A stretch of DNA of 31,027 nt from positions 1 to 31,027 of the IMG/VR virus record IMGVR_UViG_3300005613_000278; one strand, 5' to 3'. Below the pieces are notes generated by a model that was given only the letters and a program-made list of their open reading frames with translations, was not told where the DNA came from and did no database searches. This document shows, in pieces, positions 12,929 to 19,531 of the stretch; the first letter of the stretch is position 1; every line of letters begins with the position of its first letter. Made by a program: the position numbers and the translations under genes. The DNA is from a virus.

Positions 12929-13107
12929 ACCTACACCTTAAAGCTACTCGCAATAACAAAAGGTTTATTCACTTCAAAGTCTTCATTGACAAAATCCCTT
13001 GTGGCGAACTTTGTATGAAAAGGGAAGATGCATTTTACTTCACCAACATGTTAAGACTTTGCGCTGAGGAAACTAAATTCACAGGAAACTGGGGGGAACC
13101 AAGATGA
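12925..13107 (+). CDS. Hypothetical small protein
   Basis: 60 residues; overlaps both neighbours by 4 bp; GAGG 7 nt upstream. Strand-rich N-terminus (KRFIHFKVFIDKIPCGEL) followed by a helix. No family recognised. Confidence 0.65.
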   Translation: MNLHLKATRNNKRFIHFKVFIDKIPCGELCMKREDAFYFTNMLRLCAEETKFTGNWGEPR

Positions 13108-14099
13108 CCTTACCTATTACCGAACACCCTACCTGGCACATTCGTGACTCGTCTAAGCTCGACGATTACCTATCATGTCCGAGACAGTATTTCTTCTCTC
13201 ACGTGTTAGGTTGGAAACTTGACTTGCCAGCACATGATCTATGGTTCGGCACCTGCTGGCATGAAGCTCGTGAGTATCAGCTACTTAACGGTTACGAAGA
13301 TGTGGCTGGAGCTTATGAAAAGTTCATCAACAGATATCGAGAAGTCTTTGATCCTGAAACAGATGCAATCTACACACCTAAGGACCCACTCGGTGCTGTT
13401 GAAGCGTTGGTTAAGTTTAAGGAAGAACGTTCACTTGACTTGGTCGAGAATGAAGTGGTTGAGATAGATGGGAAGAAGATGACTGAAATTTCCGGCACTG
13501 TACCTGTCTCCGACACTCAGGTCCTTTACTACCGAATGGACTCGATCATGAGACGTAAGGAAGATGGAATGATCTTCTCCTGGGATCATAAGACCACTAA
13601 CGGACGCTACATAAATGGACCTCAGTGGGCAGAAGCATTTCACTTGGGCATACAGAATGGCACTTACACCCACTGTCTTTACTGCCTCTTCCCTATTGAC
13701 CAAGTGTTAGGTGTTGAGTTTTGTGGGACTGGTTTCGTTCACCTAAAGCGTGGATCTGCTGCTCGTCCTGCTGGCTACCATGCTACGTTACGTAGGGTTC
13801 CAGCGTTCAAAACTCCTGAGCAAATGAACGTCTGGTTATGGGGAGTCTTAGACATCCTTGAGGACATTGACAGGGATATGGATCGTCTAATGCATTGCTC
13901 AGACTCACACTCCGTAATGTCTGCTTTCAACATGAACCCTAAGTCTTGCACCAACTACCGAGGCTGCCCTTACCATGACTTCTGCTTATCATGGAGTAAC
14001 CCTTTACAAAGGTGTGAAGCTCCACCTTTAGGGTTTAGGGAAGAGTTCTGGGATCCTTCGGCTATGGAGACTACAAACAAAATGAACTTGGAGTTTTAG
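13104..14099 (+). CDS. PD-(D/E)XK nuclease, Cas4/RecB-like, with Fe-S cysteines
   Basis: A 331-residue nuclease. SCPRQYFF with Cys25, GTCWHEAREY with His53, then YRMDSI with Asp146 and WDHKTT with Asp161 and Lys163 give the RecB/Cas4 catalytic pattern (H, D, D-x-K). Near the C-terminus Cys282, Cys288 and Cys294 (SCTNYRGC, PYHDFC) together with Cys25 match the four ligands of a 4Fe-4S cluster in Cas4 and AddB. The likely role is DNA-end resection or exonuclease activity feeding the Sak4-like ATPase encoded just downstream. Start ATG overlaps the preceding gene by 4 bp with GGGGG upstream. Confidence 0.85.
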   Translation: MTLPITEHPTWHIRDSSKLDDYLSCPRQYFFSHVLGWKLDLPAHDLWFGTCWHEAREYQLLNGYEDVAGAYEKFINRYREVFDPETDAIYTPKDPLGAVEALVKFKEERSLDLVENEVVEIDGKKMTEISGTVPVSDTQVLYYRMDSIMRRKEDGMIFSWDHKTTNGRYINGPQWAEAFHLGIQNGTYTHCLYCLFPIDQVLGVEFCGTGFVHLKRGSAARPAGYHATLRRVPAFKTPEQMNVWLWGVLDILEDIDRDMDRLMHCSDSHSVMSAFNMNPKSCTNYRGCPYHDFCLSWSNPLQRCEAPPLGFREEFWDPSAMETTNKMNLEF

Positions 14100-14270
14100 A
14101 TGGAGGACATAGGAGAACAAATCCGAGATGTTACAATCGAGGCTAAGGAAATTTCAAAGGAACTTGAAAGGTTATGGAACTTATATTATAACCTAAAGTT
14201 TGGCAAACCAACTACCCAACACCTAACCTGTGACTCATGCAAGGAGAAAAAGAATGATATACAAGTTTGA
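14100..14270 (+). CDS. Hypothetical small protein (56 aa)
   Basis: ATG 14100 follows the nuclease stop directly and has GGAG 6 nt upstream. An N-terminal amphipathic helix (DIGEQIRDVTIEAKEISKEL) and a CDSC pair near the end. It overlaps the next gene by 17 bp. No family recognised. Confidence 0.6.
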   Translation: MEDIGEQIRDVTIEAKEISKELERLWNLYYNLKFGKPTTQHLTCDSCKEKKNDIQV

Positions 14271-14484
14271 ACCTTGGAACATGAAGCATGATGTTATTAA
14301 GCCTAACTTTCTAAATATAGAAAACCCTCCATGTAAACATTGTAAGTACTGGAGCCCACAAGCCACATACTCTCAAACTGTAAATGGCCTTGAGTTTGAC
14401 AGTGTAAGACTATGTTGGGCATCAGACTTTGACGGACATATGGAGGCAGACTTTTCATGCTACACACCAAAGGAGTATAACTAA
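14254..14484 (+). CDS. Cys-containing hypothetical protein
   Basis: 76 residues from ATG 14254 (AAGGAG about 7 nt upstream; an in-frame ATG at 14230 lies deeper in the previous gene). CKHC in the middle plus Cys in RLCWAS and FSCYTP suggest a four-Cys zinc site. Its stop overlaps the next start as TAATG. Function unknown. Confidence 0.65.
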   Translation: MIYKFEPWNMKHDVIKPNFLNIENPPCKHCKYWSPQATYSQTVNGLEFDSVRLCWASDFDGHMEADFSCYTPKEYN

Positions 14485-15317
14485 TGGCTTATGATTACAC
14501 TAATGAACTACAAAAGGTTCGTGATTACTATGAAGGTGACCCTTTACAAAAGCGCTTCAGTGCACTTGTAACAGGGGAAACTAACGCTGGGAAAACTTAC
14601 TTACTCCGTACTGCACGTAAACCTATTCACATAGACTCATTCGATCCAGGTGGTACGAAGTGCCTACGTGACCTTATTAAAAAAGGTGATGTAGTTGCTG
14701 ACACTTCATGGGAAGATGAAGATCCCTTTTCACCAAGTACGTTTGCAAAGTGGATGAAGACTACCGACATACGCTTCACCATAGGTTACTTTGACCACTT
14801 TGGAACCTACTGCCTTGACAGTGCAACTACCTGGGGCACAGCAGTTATGAACTATCAACTCGGTAGCGTCGGTAGGGCTGGTGAAGCTCCTCGACATCGG
14901 CATGACTATATGCCACAGAAAGTTAACATGACTAACTACATCCGCAAGCTAATGCGTCTTACCTGCGACTTCATCTTAACAGGTCACCTTCGAGAGATTG
15001 AAGAGGTCCTACGAATAGACAGTAACACAGGGATAGTTACTAAGGACATAAAATATAGGTTCTTCACAACTGGCGATGCAGTCATGACCATTCCACTTCT
15101 ATTCGATGAACTCTACGTGCTCCTCGGAGAAGATGGACGTGGTAGAGACCCGAAGCGTAAACTGTTAATTGACTCACTTGGCAAGTATGTAGCAAGGTCG
15201 AGGTTAAAGTTAGATGGGTTATTAGATGCCACTGAACCACCTGATATTAAAGCAATATTGAAGAAGGCTAAGTTTAGCATAGATGATAAACCTAAACTGG
15301 AGCAAGACAATGGCTAG
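14484..15317 (+). CDS. Sak4-like AAA/RecA-type ATPase
   Basis: A 277-residue P-loop ATPase. Walker A is GETNAGKT at 31-38, Walker B is YCLDSATT with Asp112, and LTGHLRE near 165-171 fits the polar sensor strand of RecA-like folds. The overall pattern (ALVTGxxxxGKT, then IDSFDPGG and HIDSFD) matches phage Sak4-type recombination ATPases, which promote single-strand annealing. The adjacent nuclease and SSB-like genes support this. It could be any phage nucleotide-binding protein of that family. Confidence 0.8.
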   Translation: MAYDYTNELQKVRDYYEGDPLQKRFSALVTGETNAGKTYLLRTARKPIHIDSFDPGGTKCLRDLIKKGDVVADTSWEDEDPFSPSTFAKWMKTTDIRFTIGYFDHFGTYCLDSATTWGTAVMNYQLGSVGRAGEAPRHRHDYMPQKVNMTNYIRKLMRLTCDFILTGHLREIEEVLRIDSNTGIVTKDIKYRFFTTGDAVMTIPLLFDELYVLLGEDGRGRDPKRKLLIDSLGKYVARSRLKLDGLLDATEPPDIKAILKKAKFSIDDKPKLEQDNG

Positions 15318-15600
15318 TTTCTGCAAAGCTTGTTCAATAGAACTCCACGGTAAGGACTTTGGTGACCTTGCAGGAATCACTACTTCCAAAAACGAATCTA
15401 ATGGAGTAGCTGCAATAGTGATCTGCGAAGGGTGTGGCGTGATTCAAGTTGATTCGAAAGGCAACTGTATCTCACCTGACTGCTTGAAGCAAGGTCAGCC
15501 TGGCCATGGAGTACCTTACAACTGGAAAGGGGGTGGTAGATCTAACGACAGAGGAAAAGGTAAGTTATTCAATCGTAAACCTAACTTGAGAAAGGAGTAA
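15310..15600 (+). CDS. Zinc-ribbon phage protein
   Basis: 96 residues from ATG 15310 (GGAG 7 nt upstream). FCKACSIELHGKDFGDLAG, then ICEGCGVIQVD, then CISPDC form Cys pairs of one or two zinc sites; the C-terminus is basic and Gly-rich (KGGGRSNDRGKGK). I recall this as a recurrent phage family of unknown function. Lies between the ATPase and the SSB-like gene, suggesting a replication or recombination accessory role. Confidence 0.7.
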   Translation: MASFCKACSIELHGKDFGDLAGITTSKNESNGVAAIVICEGCGVIQVDSKGNCISPDCLKQGQPGHGVPYNWKGGGRSNDRGKGKLFNRKPNLRKE

Positions 15601-15604
15601 ACTA

Positions 15605-16015
15605 ATGGCATTAGCAGACTACAGCGACATCGAACAGGAGATCAAAGACGCACCGGAACCTAAGATCCTCCCTCGTGGGAGCGAAGTAAAAGCTAGAATC
15701 ATCGGTCACAATGAGGGTGAAGGTGACTACGGAACCTGGCATCAGTTTGTCTTTGACGTTCCAAGTGATCCACTGGTCAAGGAGTTTAGGAAGTTCGTCA
15801 GTGATCCTCTGCAGGCAAAAGATGCTGAAGAGAGGATAAAGCAAGGGATATATAGAGGATTCAACCAGTTCACTACATGCTTTGGCATAGATATCTCTCG
15901 CCCAGTAGATTGGGATGAGTGGGTTGGTCTTGAGGGCTGGGTCATTCTTGGTGTGAGGAAAGATGATGAGTATGGGGATCAGAATACGGTTTCCAAGTAT
16001 GTAACTGGGAAGTAA
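15605..16015 (+). CDS. Probable SSB-like protein
   Basis: 136 residues; AAAGGAG about 8 nt upstream. Strands such as ILPRGSEVKARIIGH, GTWHQFVFDVP and LEGWVILGVRKDDEYGDQNTV fit an OB-like phage single-strand-binding protein (DUF669-like). Its place right after the Sak4-like ATPase is where such proteins are found. No acidic C-terminal tail of the bacterial SSB type is present (it ends KYVTGK). Moderate certainty. Confidence 0.6.
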   Translation: MALADYSDIEQEIKDAPEPKILPRGSEVKARIIGHNEGEGDYGTWHQFVFDVPSDPLVKEFRKFVSDPLQAKDAEERIKQGIYRGFNQFTTCFGIDISRPVDWDEWVGLEGWVILGVRKDDEYGDQNTVSKYVTGK

Positions 16016-16023
16016 TGTAGTGC

Positions 16024-16221
16024 GTGGCAAGTGGCGGAATTGACAAGCTGAGGGATACTCAGTCGATACAATTTCGACAAGCTTGTTATTGGTAGACGCA
16101 CAGTTAGCCAAGCATCAGGCTTTCCCGCTTGAAGTAGCTAGGCTGAGGATAGGACAGCAACCGAATCCTAATGACTGTATCTCAATGCTGTGAGATCCAG
16201 GTTCGAATCCTGGCTTGCCAC
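16024..16221 (+). tRNA. tRNA-Leu-like RNA with large insertions in the D loop and anticodon loop
   Basis: Acceptor arm TGGCAAG (16025-16031) pairs perfectly with CTTGCCA (16214-16220), extended by G16024-C16221. TG then GCGGAATT (16034-16041) and GGTAGACGC (16091-16099) are the two halves of a typical tRNA-Leu D arm, but 49 nt (16042-16090) separate them. The insert folds as a 7-bp stem (16043-16049 with 16080-16086) enclosing two hairpins. Stem ACAGTTA (16100-16106) pairs with TGACTGT (16172-16178), enclosing about 65 nt instead of a 7-nt loop. Then follow a class II variable arm (ATCTCA 16179-16184 with TGAGAT 16191-16196) and a perfect T arm (CCAGG-TTCGAAT-CCTGG, 16197-16213). No encoded CCA. 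No anticodon can be assigned. It may be an intron-bearing tRNA or a tRNA-derived structural RNA. Group I core motifs are not evident. Confidence 0.65.
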
Positions 16222-16224
16222 GAA

Positions 16225-16249
16225 AGACCGTAAAATTTTTATACCAACT
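16225..16249. repeat. 25-bp dispersed palindrome, copy 10 (degenerate right arm)
   Basis: Left arm AGACCGTAAAA intact, right side ATACCAACT decayed. It begins four bases after the tRNA-like RNA and ends 17 bp before the 16267 start. Confidence 0.65.
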
Positions 16250-16266
16250 AAATGAAAGGAGCTACC

Positions 16267-16578
16267 ATGAACCAACAAGATTTTGACATCGAACTGGAAA
16301 AATCCTACCTCCGTAGTAAGAGGTTATTATCAAAAAAAGCTGGTGAGTATGCACTTGGTAAGGATCGCCTTGAACAGTTCCACCGAATAGCTGCGGCTAC
16401 CACCACTAACCCTGCCGAAGCATTGGTTAACTTATCAATGAAGCATGTAACCTCAATTGCAGATATGAGTAAATGTCCCAAAGCGTACAATTTAAGAAAG
16501 TGGCGGGAAAAGATAACCGATCTTCGCAATTACACTTTCCTCCTCGACGCTTTGTTGATAGACCTGGAGGTTAAGTGA
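16267..16578 (+). CDS. Conserved phage protein, DUF1599/Nmad1-like
   Basis: 103 residues from ATG 16267 (AAAGGAG 5 nt upstream). The pattern YLRSKRLLSKKAGEYALGKD, DRLEQFHRIAA, KHVTSIADM and WREKITDLRNYTFLLDALL resembles the helical DUF1599 / nucleotide-modification-associated family, in which a KxxDYG-like motif and a final D..NY helix are conserved. Position next to dCMP deaminase is consistent with nucleotide metabolism. Function not established. Confidence 0.6.
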   Translation: MNQQDFDIELEKSYLRSKRLLSKKAGEYALGKDRLEQFHRIAAATTTNPAEALVNLSMKHVTSIADMSKCPKAYNLRKWREKITDLRNYTFLLDALLIDLEVK

Positions 16579-17096
16579 TGGATAGATGGGACGCTTACTT
16601 CCTCGACATCTGCTGTTCCGTCTCGTCTAAGTCACCTTGCCTATCACGTAAAATAGGTGCCATCCTGGTACGAGACAAATCAATAATCTCGACAGGTTAC
16701 AACGGCCCTCCTCGTGGAATCCCACACTGCGGTCATGATAGATTCATGGCTGACAAAATACTAAACCGCTTATCACAAGAATCTAACATTGACCCTAAGG
16801 AATTCCTCAATGTCTGTCCTCGTCGTGTCCTTGGTTACGAATCTGGAACCCACATGGAACTTTGCCCTGCCCAGCATGCGGAGGAAAACTGTGTCTCAAA
16901 TGCAGCCAGGTTAGGTGTCTCAACCATAGGTGCTACGCTCTACATGAACTCAGTTATTCCATGTCAGAAGTGTTTCGGCACTTTAATCAACGCAGGGATT
17001 GTGGAGATAGTGGTTAGTAAGGCCAAGGTCTATGATGAGTATACTAAGTTTTACCTAACCAACTCTAACATCTTAATTAGGGAGTTTAAAGTATGA
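16578..17096 (+). CDS. Deoxycytidylate (dCMP) deaminase
   Basis: 172 residues; ATG 16578 overlaps the previous stop, GGAGG 7 nt upstream. The zinc-dependent cytidine deaminase motifs are present: HAEEN (His100, catalytic Glu102) and PCQKC (Cys129, Cys132). GYNGPPRGIPHC near 40-51 is typical of the ComEB/dCMP deaminase subfamily and includes an extra Cys/His for a second zinc. The enzyme converts dCMP to dUMP, raising the pool for dTMP synthesis. Its product is notable because the polymerase gene carries a UDG-like domain. Confidence 0.92.
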   Translation: MDRWDAYFLDICCSVSSKSPCLSRKIGAILVRDKSIISTGYNGPPRGIPHCGHDRFMADKILNRLSQESNIDPKEFLNVCPRRVLGYESGTHMELCPAQHAEENCVSNAARLGVSTIGATLYMNSVIPCQKCFGTLINAGIVEIVVSKAKVYDEYTKFYLTNSNILIREFKV

Positions 17097-17392
17097 AAAT
17101 AGTAATTGAAGAAGGATCAATTATCCCTCATTATCCTTGGTACCTCCCAGCATATGACGAGTTTAGGTTAAATACTGATAAAGCATGTGTTATATGTTAT
17201 CCTATAGGTATTAACATAATAGTTAAATTATTTAGGCGGTTTGTACACTGGTCGCATTGGAGACTTAGATATTTAACACTTTATGATGAGTTAGACTATG
17301 CTAATAGTAGAATAGAAACCTTGACAAGAGAAAACATGAAACTACGTACACATTTGGAGATTCTAACTATGAATAAGGAGTTACATAAATGA
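17093..17392 (+). CDS. Hypothetical protein
   Basis: 99 residues; overlaps the deaminase end by 4 bp, GGGAG 8 nt upstream. An N-terminal part rich in Tyr/Pro (IIPHYPWYLPAYDEFR) is followed by a hydrophobic stretch (INIIVKLFRRFVHW) and a C-terminal coiled coil (ANSRIETLTRENMKLRTHLE). Possibly membrane-associated. No family recognised. Confidence 0.65.
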   Translation: MKIVIEEGSIIPHYPWYLPAYDEFRLNTDKACVICYPIGINIIVKLFRRFVHWSHWRLRYLTLYDELDYANSRIETLTRENMKLRTHLEILTMNKELHK

Positions 17393-17643
17393 CCGACACT
17401 GACTACCGACCTCGCTTTTCGTTTGAGATATCTGAGGACCAAAAGCAGCGTGCGAATAAGTTGCTCCTAAACTATGGACTCCGCAAAGCTTTGTTCTCAG
17501 TTATCTTAGACGACGTACTTGATCTCATTGAAGATGCAGGTGGAGTTGCAATAGGCATTATCATGTCTGGCCAATGCAAACCTCGTGACATTTTACCTTC
17601 AATGAAGAATGCTAAATTAGCTGCTGATAAAATAGGAGATTAA
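17389..17643 (+). CDS. Hypothetical conserved phage protein
   Basis: 84 residues; AGGAG 8 nt upstream. RFSFEISEDQKQRANKLL, then YGLRKALFSVILDDVLDLIE and CKPRDILPSM are a strand followed by helices, a pattern that could be ribbon-helix-helix. I recall similar proteins in other phages, with no function. Overlaps the upstream gene by 4 bp. Confidence 0.65.
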   Translation: MTDTDYRPRFSFEISEDQKQRANKLLLNYGLRKALFSVILDDVLDLIEDAGGVAIGIIMSGQCKPRDILPSMKNAKLAADKIGD

Positions 17644-17644
17644 A

Positions 17645-17857
17645 ATGGCTGACTTAGAAACCTTAGATTACAAATCCATCTCCGACATGTCTACCGATGA
17701 GGCACTTGAAGCCCTACGTCAGATTCGTCTGTCTCGTCGGGTACCTACTAAACCAACCAAGACCACACGAAAGGCTAAGAAAAAGGAAGTTAAGGTAGAC
17801 CCATCTTCAATGTCTGCAAATCAGATTGAAGAACTTTTAAAGAAATTAGGAGGATAA
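17645..17857 (+). CDS. Hypothetical small basic protein
   Basis: 70 residues; TAGGAG 6 nt upstream. A helix (STDEALEALRQIRLSRR), then a Lys/Thr-rich linker (KPTKTTRKAKKKEVKVD) and a short C-terminal helix (SANQIEELLKKLGG). Possibly a nucleic-acid-binding tail. Function unknown. Confidence 0.65.
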   Translation: MADLETLDYKSISDMSTDEALEALRQIRLSRRVPTKPTKTTRKAKKKEVKVDPSSMSANQIEELLKKLGG

Positions 17858-17861
17858 CTAA

Positions 17862-19202
17862 ATGACAATCGACGTAGGCCGTGTGGAAATGGTACCTATT
17901 GATAAGATCACTATCTCAGACCGTGCTCGTGAGGTTATGGGAGACATTGATGGTCTTGAGGAGTCAATGAAGGAGTCTGGATTGACTACACCTTTAACCT
18001 TTAGACTCATGGGAGACGGAACTTACAACCTCCTCGCTGGTGAGCGTAGGTTTACAGTTCTAAAACGTAATGAAGTTGCAGAAATCCCAGGTCGAATCTA
18101 CGATCGTGAGCTTTCTGAGCTTGAGATAAAGATCATTGAGAAGGCTGAAAATTTCTATCGTAAGGACTGGGAATACTGGGAACTTGATAAGCTAACCTTA
18201 GACATAACCAAGATGCAACAGGAACTTCATGGAGTAAAAGCACCAGGACCTAACGCTGACGGATGGGGACTTGCTGACACAGGTGAGATGTTAGGTGGCA
18301 CTACTAAAGCTGCCGTGTCTCAATCTATCAAACGTGCTGAGGCTCGTGAGGTGTTCCCTGAGTTATTCGAGAACTGCCGAACTGCCTCCGATGCATCTAA
18401 GGTGCTTAAGAAAGTAAACGAAGCTATGGTGCGTGGAGCTATTGCTGAGAAACTTGAAACGTCCAAGACAAAGACCACCCTTCATGAGCTTTCAAAGTGT
18501 TATGTGGTTAAGAGTTTCTTTGAAGGTGTGGAGGAAATCCCTGACAGTGCGATCCACTTGGTGGAGATTGACCCACCTTATGCAATCGACCTACACCAGG
18601 CTAAGAAGACAGAAGGTGAATCTAACTACCAACTCGAAGAATATAATGAGATACCTATCAATGACTACATGAACGGTAGCCAAGATGGCAAGTGGAAAGG
18701 CATGAACGAAGTGTTCAGACAATGCCATCGAGTAATGGCTAATCACTCCTGGCTCCTCTGCTGGTTCGCTCCTGAGCCTTGGTTTCATGAGGTTTATCAA
18801 GCTATCACCAGTGCAGGGTTCGAAACCACTCGCATGTGCCCTGTGTGGACTAAACCTTCAGGCCAGTCTAAACGTCCAGAAATGCACTTGCCTAACTCTT
18901 ACGAAATGTTCTTCTACGCATGGAAAGGTCGGCCTGCTATAGCTAAGGCTCGAAGTGGTAATCAATTTAACTACTCACCAGTTCCTGCCCAACAAAAGAC
19001 TCACCCAACAGAACGTCCGATAGACTTAATGACTGACATTTACGAGACCTTTGCCTTCCCAGGCTCACGTGTTCTAATCCCATTCCTTGGGTCAGGTGTA
19101 GGTATTTTAGCTGCACATAAACTTGGAATGTCACCTATTGGGTTTGACCTTTCAAAGAGTAACAAAGACTCGTTCCTAATCAAAGCTAATGCACTTGCAT
19201 AA
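17862..19202 (+). CDS. ParB-like N domain fused to DNA methyltransferase
   Basis: 446 residues; TAGGAGG about 8 nt upstream. Residues 1-110 are a ParB/Srx-like domain: [17 protein letters not shown], then [15 protein letters not shown], and the conserved LLAGERRF at 57-64. The C-terminal part is an N4-cytosine/N6-adenine methyltransferase with DPPY at 237-240 (catalytic) and FLGSG at 408-412 (AdoMet binding), an order IV-then-I typical of beta-class enzymes; HPTERP near 385-390 is also characteristic. No restriction partner is adjacent, so it is an orphan methylase likely protecting phage DNA or marking it. The ParB-type domain probably helps DNA targeting. Confidence 0.88.
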   Translation: MTIDVGRVEMVPIDKITISDRAREVMGDIDGLEESMKESGLTTPLTFRLMGDGTYNLLAGERRFTVLKRNEVAEIPGRIYDRELSELEIKIIEKAENFYRKDWEYWELDKLTLDITKMQQELHGVKAPGPNADGWGLADTGEMLGGTTKAAVSQSIKRAEAREVFPELFENCRTASDASKVLKKVNEAMVRGAIAEKLETSKTKTTLHELSKCYVVKSFFEGVEEIPDSAIHLVEIDPPYAIDLHQAKKTEGESNYQLEEYNEIPINDYMNGSQDGKWKGMNEVFRQCHRVMANHSWLLCWFAPEPWFHEVYQAITSAGFETTRMCPVWTKPSGQSKRPEMHLPNSYEMFFYAWKGRPAIAKARSGNQFNYSPVPAQQKTHPTERPIDLMTDIYETFAFPGSRVLIPFLGSGVGILAAHKLGMSPIGFDLSKSNKDSFLIKANALA

Positions 19203-19335
19203 ATGTATTATATATAAACTAGGAACATATTCAAGGTTAGTAAGATACCTATATCATAAACTAACTGGCAAGTGGCTGTGGGGAATTATAGGCTGGATAA
19301 GAGATGATCAGAAATTAGTCCGTAAAAAATTTTAA
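19189..19335 (+). CDS. Possible small basic membrane-associated protein (48 aa)
   Basis: An open frame from ATG 19189, overlapping the methyltransferase end by 14 bp, to a TAA at 19333-19335 that lies in a palindrome copy. Composition is protein-like ([16 protein letters not shown], then [11 protein letters not shown]). There is no good ribosome site, which lowers confidence. Otherwise this 150-bp stretch is empty. Confidence 0.35.
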   Translation: MHLHKCIIYKLGTYSRLVRYLYHKLTGKWLWGIIGWIRDDQKLVRKKF

Positions 19336-19341
19336 CGGTCT
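19317..19341. repeat. 25-bp dispersed palindrome, copy 11
   Basis: Arms AGTCCGTAAAA and TTTAACGGTCT. It is followed immediately by the GGAGG of the 19355 gene. Confidence 0.9.
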
Positions 19342-19354
19342 TGGAGGTAAGACT

Positions 19355-19531
19355 ATGCATGCAACAGGTATAAAGACTATATCAGTTACATTAGAACTTG
19401 ATGACTTAGAAGCCACTTGGTTAAAGAGTGTTATGCAAAACTCTTTAACACAAGATGAAAGTGAGACTGATAAGACTATGAGAAAATCCTTTTGGAAAGC
19501 TCTCGATGAGGCAGGAGTGAAAACGGTATGA
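19355..19531 (+). CDS. Hypothetical small protein (58 aa)
   Basis: ATG 19355 with GGAGG 7 nt upstream; ends with an ATGA overlap onto the polymerase gene. Strand (KTISVTLELDDLEATWLK) then acidic helix. Translational coupling with the polymerase suggests co-regulation. No family recognised. Confidence 0.6.
   Translation: MHATGIKTISVTLELDDLEATWLKSVMQNSLTQDESETDKTMRKSFWKALDEAGVKTV

Noticed and set aside
15611-16111. A 166-residue minus-strand frame
   Set aside because: It is the reverse of the SSB-like gene and part of the tRNA-like RNA; no start signals, no domain.
16024-16221. Group I intron in the tRNA-like locus
   Set aside because: The inserts are too short and I could not find the P, Q, R and S core elements; kept as an unexplained insert instead.
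16024-16221. tmRNA
   Set aside because: No tag reading frame or pseudoknot set is visible, and the complete D, variable and T arms are those of a class II tRNA.
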